From Actinophytocola sp963727495 (GTDB lineage Bacteria > Actinomycetota > Actinomycetes > Mycobacteriales > Pseudonocardiaceae), in NCBI GenBank assembly GCA_963727495.1, contig CAVSGQ010000020.1, positions 239,050-303,049 of the forward strand: 64,000 nt of DNA, in the 5' to 3' direction. Positions 1-9,583 of this stretch are shown here, one piece after another. Made by a program: the position numbers and the translations under genes. Each line of letters begins with the position of its first letter. The stretch's first letter is position 1. Under the pieces are notes generated by a model that searched no databases, had not been told where the DNA came from, and saw nothing but the letters and a program-made list of their open reading frames with translations.

Positions 1-3000
1 GCAGGCGTAGACCCTTCGGGGTGGCGCGGAAGCCCACGTCGCGGAGGATGTCGGCCAGGTTGGAGGTCAGCGCCACCTCGCCGTCCGCGCGCTGGACGGC
101 GAGCTGGCCCAGCCAGCCCTCGCGCACCGCGCGGGACAGCGCCTCGGCCGCGGCGCGCAGGGGTGCCTCCTCCTCGGTGAAGGACAGCAGGGAGCGGCCT
201 CCGCGTTCCACGTAGAGCGCCGGGCGCCCGTCGACGAGGACCGCCAGCGCGCCCGCTTTCCGTGCGGGGCGGTGCTTTCCGGCCCTGTCGCCGCTGCCCG
301 CCGGCTCGGGCCAGGGCAGCGCCGCGCCGTACGGCTGGGCCGGGTCGGCGGCGGCCAGCACCCGCGACCCGACGTCGTCCGGTGCCGGCTCGCCGTCCGA
401 ACGGGACAGTGCGCGCAGCCGGTCCACCGCGCCGCGGGCGGCGAACTGGGACGCGCCCAGCCCCTCCACGACGTAGCCGCGCACGATCTGGCCCGACTCC
501 TCCATGGCCCGCAACACCTTGTAGACGCCCGAGAATCCGCCGGTCACCCGCTCGGTGTCCAGCGCGCCCCGGGTCAGCACCCCATGGCGCTCCAGGAACG
601 CCTCCGCCCTGGCGTGTGCCCGGCGGGTCGGGTCGGGCTCGCGGGCGGTCACCAGCGACCACCGGCCGGCCACCGTCGGCGGGCCGGTACGGCTCGGCAT
701 CGCCGGGCGGGCACCGCGCAGCCGGGCGTAGCGCCCGCGCGGCGTGGAGCTGCGCGGCTTGTGCGCCGCGCCCCGGCCGGACACCAGCGCGCGCAGCGGC
801 GCGATCGTGTCGTTGGTGACCAGGCCCGCCCACACCAGGTCCCACAGCGCCGCGACGACGTCGGGGTCCGCCGGGGACTCCGCGCCTCCGTCGAGCAGCG
901 TCGCGGCGGTGCGGTCGGCCAGCTGCCGGAAGAACAGCCCGCCACCGTCCAGTGCGGACAGCACCGCCAGGTGCAGCGGGGTGTCCGGGACGGTCTCCTC
1001 CACGTCGGGTAACAACAGGTCGGCCACGTCCGCCGGGGCCACGGCGATCCAGCCGTCGCCGCCGGCCAGCGAGCCGGTGCCGCACCAGGTGACCTCGCCG
1101 GCCGTGGTCAGCTCGTCGAGCAGCGCGGGGGAGTAGCCGGGCAGCCGCGAGGGCAGGATCAGCGACTCCAGCCCGCTGGCCGGCAACGGCGCGCCCGCCA
1201 GCTGCTCCACCACCGACAGCACGTCGTCGGCCGTCGGCGCGGTGCGCAACCGCTTGCCGACCCCGTGCCAGGCGGGCAGGAAGCGGCCCAGGGCCTCCGG
1301 CTCGACCGGTTCGACCTCGGCCCGCAGCTTCGCGAGCGACGCCCGGCGCAGCCTGCGCAGCACGTCCGCGTCGCAGTACTCGGTGTGCGTCCCGCCCGGC
1401 CGCAGCTCGCCGCGCACCAGCCGGCCCGTGCCGACCATGCCGGTCGAGCACCCCGGTGACCACCGCGACGCCCAGCCCGAACCGTGCGGCCGCCTCGCCC
1501 GCCGGGAACGGCCCGTGCGTGCGGGCATAGCGGGACAGCAGGTCGCCGAGCGGGTCGGCGACCGGCTCGGTGAACGCCTCCGGCACGCCGACCGGCAACG
1601 CCGTGCCCAGCGCGTCCCGCACCCGGCCGGCGTCCTCGATGATCACGAACCGCTCCGTCGCCGGCGATCCGCACCCGGATCACCCGGCGCTGGCGCTCCA
1701 GCTCGTCGAGCCACTCCGCGCGCACCCCGCGCCGCGCGGCCTCGTCCGCGGACAGGTCGCCCAGGAACCGGAGCAGGTCGGCGGCGTCCTCCTCGTGCCG
1801 CGCCGCGCGGTCGGGGTCCAGCCGCTGCAGCGAGCGCTCCACCTCGGCCACCATGTCGGCGTCGAGCAGCTCGCGGATCGCCTCCGAGCCGAGCAGCTCC
1901 GCGAGCAGCGAGCTGTCCAGCGACAGCGCGGCGGCCCGCCGCTCGGCCAGCGGCTGCGTCGGCGTCGTAGAGGAACATCGCCGCGTAGCCGAACATCATG
2001 CTGCGTGCGAACGGCGACGCGGACGGTGTCTCCACCTCGACCACCCGCATCCGCCGCGACCGCACGTCGGTCATCAGCCTCGCGCAGTCCCGCCACGTCG
2101 TAGACGTCCTGCAGGCACTCCCGCATGGCCTCCAGCACCACCGGGAACTGCTCGTACTTCGCCGCCACCGACAGCAGCTGCGCGGACCGCTGCCGCTGGC
2201 GCCACAGCGGCGTGCGCTTGCGCGGGTCGCGGCGTGGCAGCAGCAGCGACGCGCGCGGCGCACTCGCGGAACCGGGAGGCGAACAGCGCCGAGCCGCCCA
2301 CCTCCGCGACCACGATCTGCTCCACCTCCTCCGGGTCGAGCAGCACGTCCTCCGCGGCGGCGCGGATCTCCTTGCCGTCGATGTCCACCGTGTCCGGCAG
2401 CTGGACGACGATGCCGTCGTCGGAGTGCGCCACCCGCGCCTCGACCCCGCGCCGCTCCCGCATCCGGGCGCCGATCGCCAGCGCCCACGGCGCGTTGACC
2501 TGCGCCCCGAACGGCGAGTGCACGACCAGCCGCCAGTCGCCGAGCTCGTCGCGGAACCGCTCGACGAGCAGCGTCCGGTCGTCGGGGACGTGCCGGGTGG
2601 CCGCCTTCTGCTCGGCCAGGTAGGCGATGCAGGTTGCCGGCCGCCAGCTCGTCCAGCCCGGCCTCGGTGGCCCGGTCCCGCGCGGCCTGCTCGGGCATGG
2701 CCGACAGCTCCCGCAGGAACCTGCCCAGCGCCCGGCCCAGCTCCAGCGGCCTGCCGGGGGCGTCGCCCTTCCAGAACGGCATCCGCGCCGGCTCGCCCGG
2801 CGCCGGCACCGCGATCACCCGGTCGTGCGGTGATGTCCTCGATCCGCCACGAGGAGGTGCCCAGCAGGAACGTGTCGCCGACCCGGGACTCGTAGACCAT
2901 CTCCTCGTCCAGCTCGCCCACCCGCGAGCCCGCACCTCGACTCCGACGGCGGGGTCATCACGGTGAACAGCCCGCGGTCGGGGATGGTGCCGCCCGAGGT

Positions 3001-4654
3001 GACCGCGAGCCGCTGCGCACCCGGCCGCCCGCGCAGCTCGCCGTTGATCCGGTCCCAGGTGATCCGCGGGCGCAGCTCGCCGAACTCCTCGCTCGGGTAC
3101 CGGCCGGCGAGCATGTCCAGCACCGAGGTGCAGCGCGGACTGCGGCAGCGCGGCGAACGGCGCCGCCCGCCGCACCAGCTCGGTGAGCCGGTCGACCGGC
3201 CACGGCTCGAGCGCCACCATCGCCACGATCTGCTGGGCGAGCACGTCCAGCGGGTTGCGCGGGTACCGCATCGCCTCGATGGCGCCCTGCGCCATCCGCT
3301 CCGCGACCACCGCGCACGACACCAGGTCGCCGCGGAACTTCGGGAACATCACCCCGCGGGACACCGCGCCCACCTGGTGGCCGGCGCGGCCGATGCGCTG
3401 CATGCCCGACGCGACCGAAGGCGGCGCCTCGATCTGGATCACCAGGTCGACCGCGCCCATGTCGATGCCCAGCTCCAGCGACGACGTGGCGACCACGCAC
3501 GGCAGCCGGCCGGACTTGAGCGCCTCCTCCACCGAGCCGCGCTGCTCCTTGGACATCGAGCCGTGGTGGGCCCGCGCGACCGTCGGCGTCTCGACCCCGG
3601 CCGCCCAGCCGGACTCGGCGATCGCCTCGGCCGGGAAGCGGCCGACGTCGGCCGGGTAGACCGGCCGTTCCGCGGCCAGCTCGTTGAGCCGCGAGGTGAA
3701 CCGCTCGGCCAGCCGGCGCGAGTTGGTGAACACGATCGTCGACCGGTGCCGGCGGACCAGCTCCAGCACCCGTTCCTCGACCGCGGGCCAGATCGACGGC
3801 CTGCGGGTGCCGCCGAGCGCACCCGTCATCTCCTCGAGCGTGCCGATGCCGCCCGGCAGCGGCGCGTCCGGATCGGGTGTGACCGGCCCGTCGGGCGGCG
3901 GCGGCCCGTCGAGCTCGGTCATGTCCTCGACCGGGACCACCACGCGCATCTCGATGGTCTTGCCGATGGCCGGGGCCACCACCCGCACCGGACGGGTGCC
4001 GGCGAGGAACGCGCTCACCTCGTCGATCGGCCGGACCGTGGCCGACAGCCCGATGCGCTGGGCCGGCGCGGGCAGCAGCTCGTCGAGGCGTTCCAGGGAC
4101 AGCGCGAGGTGGGCGCCGCGCTTGGTGCCGGCCACCGCGTGCACCTCGTCCACGATGACCGTCTCGACCCCGCGCAGCGACTCCCGGGCCGCGGAGGTCA
4201 GCAGCAGGAACAGCGACTCGGGCGTGGTGACCAGCACGTCGGGCGGGGTGCGGGCGAACGAGCGGCGCTCGTCGGCCGGGGTGTCGCCGGTGCGCATGCC
4301 GACCGTGATGCCCGGCTCGGCCAGGCCGAGCCGGCGCGCCGCCTGGCCGATGCCGGCCAGCGGCGCGCGCAGGTTGCGCTGCACGTCGACGGCCAGCGCC
4401 TTGAGCGGGGACACGTACAGCACCCGGCAGCGCCGCGTCCGCTCCGCCGGTCTCGGCCGGGTGGCCAGCCGGTCGAGCGCCCACAGGAACGCGGCCAGCG
4501 TCTTGCCGGACCCGGTGGGGGCGACGACCAGCGCGTGCTCGCCGGCCGCCGCGGCCGACCAGGCGCCCGCCTGCGCCTCGGTGGGTGCGGCGAACGCGCC
4601 GGTGAACCACTGCCTGGTCGCCGGCGAGAACAGATCGAGCACGTTCGAACTCAT
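1..4654 (-). CDS. lhr: Lhr-type large ATP-dependent DNA helicase (3' end beyond window; frame-broken as given)
   Basis: Superfamily-2 helicase of the Lhr (large helicase-related) family, a repair-associated 3'-5' translocase of about 1,500 residues in actinobacteria. Seen: Walker A APTGSGKT at residues 45-52, DEVH box at about 169-172, the SAT-type motif GLSATVRP, and a C-terminal part reading FLERHGVLTRGALDTERVTG, which runs off the window edge a few codons before the expected stop. The given sequence needs about nine one-base removals, near 3123, 2940, 2830, 2630, 2260, 2090, 1960, 1660 and 1445; each restores a conserved stretch such as RVGELDEEMVYESRVGD. The start chosen is the ATG opening MSSNVLDLF; an in-frame ATG three codons upstream and a GTG at 4684 are alternatives. 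No good ribosome-binding site is seen, so a leaderless message is possible. Divergent from the Hsp70 pair. Confidence 0.9.
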
Positions 4655-4684
4655 GAAACCCATGGTGGCCCCACCCACCGACAA
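4655..4684 (-). promoter_or_regulatory. Possible LexA-independent (PafBC/RecA-NDp type) promoter of lhr
   Basis: On the minus strand TTGTCGGTG (4684-4676) is an exact match to the -35-like half of the actinobacterial damage promoter TTGTCRGTG-N8-TANNNT. After eight bases comes CACCAT, which keeps A2 and T6 of the -10 but not T1. A start site about 7 nt further on would sit at the lhr ATG, giving a leaderless message. The imperfect -10 keeps confidence low. Confidence 0.35.
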
Positions 4685-4847
4685 TTTCCGAACCGTCCGC
4701 CGTCACGCGGCGTAGTGCACCGGCGACGGACAGCCGGATGTGTGGGACCCGTCCCATGGTGCGGCCCCGTCATGGCAGCATCTTGGCTGCAAGGTGGGCA
4801 CCGTCCGGGGCGGTCACGCCGGGGCGGGGTCGGACGAGGGGAGAGTC

Positions 4848-6846
4848 GTGAACGTCCTGTCGGTGGATCTCGGCACGTCCAACACGGTTGCCGTGCTGGC
4901 CGCGCACGGCCGCCCGCCGCGGGTTGTCGACGTGGACGGGGCGTCGATGATGCCCTCCGCCGTGTTCGCCGCCGAGGACGGTCACCTCGTGGTCGGCCGG
5001 GACGCCGAACGCCGCGCCCGGCTCGACCCCGCTCGCTTCGAGCCCAACCCCAAGCGCCGCGTCGACGAGGGCACGTTGCTGCTCGGCGACCAGGTCGTGC
5101 CGGTCACCGACGCGCTCGCCGGCGTGCTGCGCCGGGTCCTCGACGAGACCTCCCGCCAGCTCGGCGGCGCCAAGCCGGACGAGGTGCGGCTGACCCACCC
5201 TGCGCAGTGGGGCCCGGTGCGGCGCAACGTGCTGCTGTCCGCGGCGCGGCAGGCCGGCATGGGGGCCAACCTCGTGCTGGTGCCCGAGCCGGTGGCCGCG
5301 GCCGCGCACTTCGCCTCCTTTCCCGGCCAGACCCTCGCGCCCAACCAGGCGCTGGCCGTCTACGACCTGGGCGCCGGCACGTTCGACGTGGCGATCGTCG
5401 GCGCCACCCAGAAGGGCTTCGTGGTGCTCGCCGAGGGCGGCCTGCCCGACCTCGGCGGGCTGGACGTCGACCAGGCGCTGCTCGAGCACGTCGGCCGGCA
5501 GGTCTCGCACCGGGAGCCGGGGCGCTGGCAGTCGCTGCTGCGCCCGGTGAGCACCGCGGACCGGCGTGCGCAGCGCGCGCTGCGCGAGGACGTGAAGGCG
5601 GCCAAGGAGTCGCTGTCCCGCCACCCGCAGACCGAGGTCCCGCTGCCGGAGCCCTTCGAGGACGTGCTGGTCACCCGGGTCGAGCTGGAGGCGCTGATCC
5701 GGCCCGGCCTGCTGCGCAGCGTCGAGGTGCTGGCCGGCACCATCCGCTCCACCGGGATGACCCCCGACCGCCTCGTCGGCATCTACCTGGTCGGTGGCTC
5801 GAGCCGCATCCCGCTGATCGCGACCTTGATCGCCGAGCAGCTACGGGTCGTGCCGACGAGCCTGGACCAGCCGGAGACCGCCGTCGCGCTGGGTGCGCAC
5901 CACGTGCCGCAGGAGGGCGTCACGATGCGCACCAGCGACATCAGCAACACCATCGAGGACGTGCGGCGCACCCAGCAGATGGTGGCGCCCCGGGGCGGCG
6001 GGTTCGCCGCACCCCCCACCGGAGCCACGCCGGCGGCGAGCGGGTTCCCGAACAGCGGACCGCAGCGCCTGCCGCAGGGCCCGCCGCAGCAGGGTCCGCC
6101 GCAGCGGCGGTCCGCAGCAGGGTCCGCAGCAGGGTCCGCCGAGCACACCGACGCCGGCGATGGCGTCGGGCATGGGACCGGGTTTCGGCCCGCCGCCGCC
6201 CTCCGCCCGGGGCACGTCCAACCGGGGCTGGTACATCGCGACCGCCGTGGTGGCGGTGCTGGTGATCGCCGTGGTCAGCATCCTGGTCGCCACGTCGGGC
6301 AGCGGCGGCGGCACCGCGTCCTCCTCCGACTGCCAGGACCGGCAGGCCGACGACAAGGGCTTCAGCGAGTGCATGCGCCGCCTCGCCGGGGCGGTCGCGG
6401 AGAAGAACGACTGCCAGAAGGGCGCGATCAACCCGCTGGGCGGCGAGACGATGGAGACGCCCGGCGCCACCACCGCGTCCTGCACGATGGCCGACGACTA
6501 CACGGTCATGTACCTGCACTTCGGCAAGAGCGAGAAGGCCGACGGCAGCGAGCAGTCCGGCGCGGACACCGCCAAGCAGTACATGGACACGATCAAACAG
6601 CAGTTCAAGAACCTCGAGACCGCCGGCGGCGACCCGGAGGAAGGTGGCTGGGACGGCGACGGCCTGTCCGGCACCTACTACTCGATCGACCTCGGGTTCG
6701 GCAGCGGCGTGCTGGTCTTCCAGGTGAACGACTCGCCGGTGGCGGGCGTCCTGATGCGCATCAGCACCGACACCACGTCCTCGGGCGCCAAGATGAGCGA
6801 GTTCTTCGACAAGCACGTCAAGCCGGGCAGCGACGGTGGCGCGTAG
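4848..6846 (+). CDS. Membrane-anchored Hsp70-like protein, copy 1
   Basis: DnaK-like ATPase domain (about residues 1-380) with the three Hsp70 nucleotide motifs: DLGTSNT near the N-terminus, YDLGAGTFDVAIVG at about 172, and LVGGSSRIPLI. Instead of a normal substrate-binding domain there is a Pro/Gln/Gly-rich linker, one membrane helix (about 461-483, GWYIATAVVAVLVIAVVSIL) and a C-terminal domain of about 180 residues with four Cys that should lie outside the membrane. One extra base near 6105, in the CAG/GGT/CCG repeat of the linker, breaks the frame; removing it gives exactly 665 codons plus stop. GTG start with ggggag upstream; 18 nt before its paralogue. Hsp70 family membership is clear. 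The function is unknown; I infer a cytoplasmic ATPase coupled to an extracytoplasmic sensor. Confidence 0.88.
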
Positions 6847-6864
6847 CAACGGCCAGGGAGAGCT

Positions 6865-8682
6865 GTGACCGTCCTTTCGGTGGATCTGGGGACCTCCAAC
6901 ACGGTCGCCGTGCTGGCCGCCCACGGGCTGCCGCCCCGCGTGGTCGAGGTGGACGGCGCCGCGACCATGCCGTCGGCCCTCTTCGCCGCCGAGGACGGGG
7001 GGCTGGTCGTCGGCCGGGACGCCGAGCGCCGGGCCCGGCTGGATCCCGCCCGGTTCGAGCCCAACCCGAAGCGCCGCGTCGACGAGGGCACGCTGCTGCT
7101 CGGCGACGTCGTCGTGCCGGTCACCGACGCGCTGTCCGCCGTGCTGGGCCGCGTCGCCGAGGAGACCTCCCGCCAGCTCGGCGGGGCCAAGCCGGACGAG
7201 GTCCGGCTGACCCACCCCGCCCAGTGGGGACCCGTCCGCCGCAACGTCCTGCTCGCCTCCGCCCGGCTGGCCGGCATGGGGCCGAGCCTCGTCCTCGTGC
7301 CCGAGCCGGTGGCCGCCGCCGCGCACTTCGCCTCGTTCCCCGGCCAGCGCCTCGGCCCCGGCCAGGCGCTCGCGGTCTACGACCTCGGCGCCGGCACCTT
7401 CGACGTGGCCCTCGTCGGCGTCACCCAGAACGGGTTCTCCGTGCTCGCCGAGGCGGGCCTGCCGGACCTCGGCGGGCTGGACGTCGACCAGGCGCTGCTC
7501 GAGCACGTCGGCCGCGAGGTGTCCGTGCGCGACCCCGGCCGCTGGCAGCACCTGCTCCGCCCGGAGTCCACCGCCGACCGCCGGGCGCGGCGGGCCATGG
7601 CCGAGGACGTCAAGGCCGCCAAGGAGTCGCTGTCCCGGCACCCGCAGACCGAGGTCCCGCTGCCCGAGCCGTTCCCGGACGTGCTGGTCACCCGGGTCGA
7701 GCTGGAGGCGCTGATCCGCCCCAGCCTGCTGCGCAGCGTCGAGCTGCTGGCCGGCACCATCCACGCCGCCGGCCTCACCCCCGACCGGCTAGCCGGCATC
7801 TACCTGGTCGGCGGATCCAGCCGCATCCCGCTCATCGCCACGCTGATCGCCGAGCAGCTGCGGGTGGTCCCGACGAGCCTCGACCAGCCGGAGACCGCCG
7901 TCGCGCTGGGCGCGCACCACGTGACCCAGGAAGGCGTCAGCCTGCGCACCCGCGACCTGGCCGGCGTGCCGCAGCCGCCCGGCCCGGCGCACCCGCACGG
8001 CCCGCCGACGGGCCCGCGTCCGGTACCTGGACCGCAGCCAGGGCGACCGGTCGGGCCGCCGTCGGGACCGATGCCCGGGCCCGCGCCGCACCTGCCGCCC
8101 GGCTACCCGCCGGGCGCGCCGGTGCCGGCGCGCCGGACCGGGCGGCGCACGGTGTGGCTGGGCATCGCCGGGGTGGTGGCGCTCGCGATCCTGGCCGCCG
8201 GTGCGGTGTTCCTGCTCCGCCCGTCCAGCGACCTGCCGTCCGCCGAGGACTGCAAGCAGAAGGGCGACACCGACAGCCAGGGGTTCACGCGGTGCCTGCG
8301 CCAGCTCGCCGGCGCGGTCGCCGACTCCGACGAGTGCCGGCCGGCCGCGGAGGGCTCCGGCGCGGACGTGTCCTGCGCGCTGTCGGACGACTACCAGGTC
8401 AGCTACGCGCAGGTGGCCTCCGTGGACGACGCCGCCAAGGTCGCGAACACCCAGCTCGGCACCATGACCGAGGGCAGGCACGTGGAGGCCGACTGGCGCG
8501 GCAACGGGCTGGCCGGGAGGTTCCGGGCCGGGGTCAGCGGCGGCACCGGGATGCTGGTGTTCACCGTCTCCGACCGCCCGCTGGTCGGCTGGCTCAGCAA
8601 GACCGAGCTGCGCGCGTCCGACGAGTTCACCCCGGACACGCTCGCCGACTTCTTCGCCGAGCACGTCCAGCCGGGCACCTGA
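6865..8682 (+). CDS. Membrane-anchored Hsp70-like protein, copy 2
   Basis: Intact 605-residue paralogue of the preceding gene with the same architecture: DnaK-type ATPase domain (DLGTSNT, YDLGAGTFDVALVG, LVGGSSRIPLI), Pro/Gly-rich linker from about 370 to 420, one membrane helix near 424-448 (TVWLGIAGVVALAILAAGAV), and an exterior domain with four Cys in the same pattern (EDC...TRC...DEC...VSC). The ATPase halves are almost the same protein in both copies. The linkers and exterior domains have diverged, so this is an old tandem duplication. GTG start with aggga upstream. Its stop overlaps the next start in TGATG, suggesting translational coupling to the VOC gene. No DnaJ or GrpE gene is nearby. 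Cellular role unknown. Confidence 0.9.
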   Translation: MTVLSVDLGTSNTVAVLAAHGLPPRVVEVDGAATMPSALFAAEDGGLVVGRDAERRARLDPARFEPNPKRRVDEGTLLLGDVVVPVTDALSAVLGRVAEETSRQLGGAKPDEVRLTHPAQWGPVRRNVLLASARLAGMGPSLVLVPEPVAAAAHFASFPGQRLGPGQALAVYDLGAGTFDVALVGVTQNGFSVLAEAGLPDLGGLDVDQALLEHVGREVSVRDPGRWQHLLRPESTADRRARRAMAEDVKAAKESLSRHPQTEVPLPEPFPDVLVTRVELEALIRPSLLRSVELLAGTIHAAGLTPDRLAGIYLVGGSSRIPLIATLIAEQLRVVPTSLDQPETAVALGAHHVTQEGVSLRTRDLAGVPQPPGPAHPHGPPTGPRPVPGPQPGRPVGPPSGPMPGPAPHLPPGYPPGAPVPARRTGRRTVWLGIAGVVALAILAAGAVFLLRPSSDLPSAEDCKQKGDTDSQGFTRCLRQLAGAVADSDECRPAAEGSGADVSCALSDDYQVSYAQVASVDDAAKVANTQLGTMTEGRHVEADWRGNGLAGRFRAGVSGGTGMLVFTVSDRPLVGWLSKTELRASDEFTPDTLADFFAEHVQPGT

Positions 8683-9065
8683 TGCCGCACCTCGGCCTGG
8701 TCACCCTCGTCGTGCGCGACTACGACGAGGCGATCGCGTTCTACGTCGGCGCGCTCGGCTTCGAGCTGCGCGAGGACGGCCCGCCGGCGGACGGCAAGCG
8801 GTGGGTGGTCGTGGCACCGCCCGGGGCGCGCACCGGCCTGCTGCTGGCCCGGGCCGACGGCCCCGCGCAGGAGGCCCGGGTCGGCGACCAGACCGGCGGG
8901 CGGGTGGGGTTGTTCCTCGACACCGACGACTTCGCCCGCGACCACGCGCGGATGCTGGCCGCGGGCGTCCGGTTCGAGGAGCCGCCCCGGCACGAGCCCT
9001 ACGGCACGGTCGCCGTGTTCCGCGACCTGTACGGCAACCGGTGGGACCTCGTCGAACCGCGTTAG
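8682..9065 (+). CDS. VOC (glyoxalase/bleomycin-resistance) family protein
   Basis: 127 residues covering the two beta-alpha-beta-beta-beta units of one vicinal-oxygen-chelate module. Typical features are the opening GLVTLVVRDYDEAIAFY, the middle GGRVGLFLDTDDF and the closing FRDLYGNRWDLVEP. Such proteins bind a metal and act as dioxygenases, isomerases or drug-binding proteins; the substrate cannot be told from sequence. Coupled to the second Hsp70-like gene by a TGATG overlap, so it is probably made from the same message, but no functional link is known. Its last three bases overlap the convergent small membrane gene. Confidence 0.85.
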   Translation: MPHLGLVTLVVRDYDEAIAFYVGALGFELREDGPPADGKRWVVVAPPGARTGLLLARADGPAQEARVGDQTGGRVGLFLDTDDFARDHARMLAAGVRFEEPPRHEPYGTVAVFRDLYGNRWDLVEPR

Positions 9066-9184
9066 CGCCGGTTGCGCAGCGCCCGGATGCCCAGCACGAT
9101 CGTCGCGACCAGCGCGCCGATGATGCCGATCTCGAGCAGGGTCGACTCCAGGCCGGTCGGCTGGAGGTCGATGGCGAGCGGCAT
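9062..9184 (-). CDS. Small single-pass membrane protein (40 aa)
   Basis: Reads MPLAIDLQPTGLESTLLEIG, followed by a hydrophobic helix (IIGALVATIVLGI) and a basic tail RALRNRR before TAA. A soluble acidic head, one helix and a positive tail is coherent for a small membrane protein with N-out/C-in topology. It overlaps the VOC stop tail-to-tail by four bases and is divergent from the DUF3046 gene. No family is recognised. Codon use has the high third-position GC of a real actinobacterial gene, which is the main support. Confidence 0.55.
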   Translation of the reverse strand: MPLAIDLQPTGLESTLLEIGIIGALVATIVLGIRALRNRR

Positions 9185-9219
9185 GCCGCCATTCTCGCCG
9201 GTCTCGTAGGCTGGTGTCG

Positions 9220-9414
9220 ATGCGTATCACCGTCTTTCGCAAGATGATGGCCGAGGAGTTCGGCGAGATCCGCGCGGACATGCTGGCCCGGGACCACGTG
9301 TTCAGCGCACTGGAGAACCGCACGGTGGACCAGGCGCTGGAGGCCGGGGTGTCCACCAAGGAGATCTGGCGAGCCGTGTGCGAGGTGTTCGAGGTGCCAC
9401 CGGAGCGCCGTTGA
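9220..9414 (+). CDS. DUF3046 domain protein
   Basis: 64 residues beginning MRITVFRKMMAEEFGEIRAD, a close fit in length and sequence to DUF3046, a small actinobacterial family whose gene sits just upstream of recA (Rv2738c in Mycobacterium tuberculosis). The ATG is preferred; an in-frame GTG lies two codons upstream. Predicted small soluble helical protein; function unknown. Separated from recA by an intergenic stretch that holds the SOS box. Confidence 0.88.
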   Translation: MRITVFRKMMAEEFGEIRADMLARDHVFSALENRTVDQALEAGVSTKEIWRAVCEVFEVPPERR

Positions 9415-9438
9415 GGGTTCGGCGTGTCGCCGTCGGAT

Positions 9439-9452
9439 CGAACAGGCGTTCG
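9439..9452. promoter_or_regulatory. SOS box (LexA operator) of recA
   Basis: CGAACAGGCGTTCG is a near-perfect palindrome matching the actinobacterial LexA operator CGAAC-N4-GTTCG. It is 132 nt before the recA ATG, just upstream of a TAGCCT that could be the -10 element. Confidence 0.85.
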
Positions 9453-9461
9453 GCTAGCCTG

Positions 9462-9470
9462 TTGTCCACA
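9462..9470 (+). promoter_or_regulatory. DnaA-box sequence in the recA leader
   Basis: TTGTCCACA is identical to the consensus DnaA box of high-GC actinobacteria. It lies ten bases after the SOS box; a weaker copy (cgATCCACA) follows at about 9481-9489. Whether DnaA binds here is untested. Confidence 0.4.
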
Positions 9471-9583
9471 ACCGGGTCAACGATCCACAGGTCGCGCCGA
9501 GCGGCCCGAAATCGTCGGACCCTCCCGATAACGTCGCAGGCGTGAGTGCAAAACGGTCTCGACAGAATCAAGGTGGATCTCAG

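Noticed and set aside
2963..6265. 1100-codon plus-strand open frame opposite lhr and through the first Hsp70 gene
   Set aside because: Antisense shadow of high-GC genes: Arg/His/Pro-rich with no motif, while the opposite strand and the other frame carry clear helicase and Hsp70 sequence.
4848..8682. Assembly duplication of one Hsp70 gene
   Set aside because: The copies differ at many third positions and have different linkers and exterior domains, so they are true paralogues.
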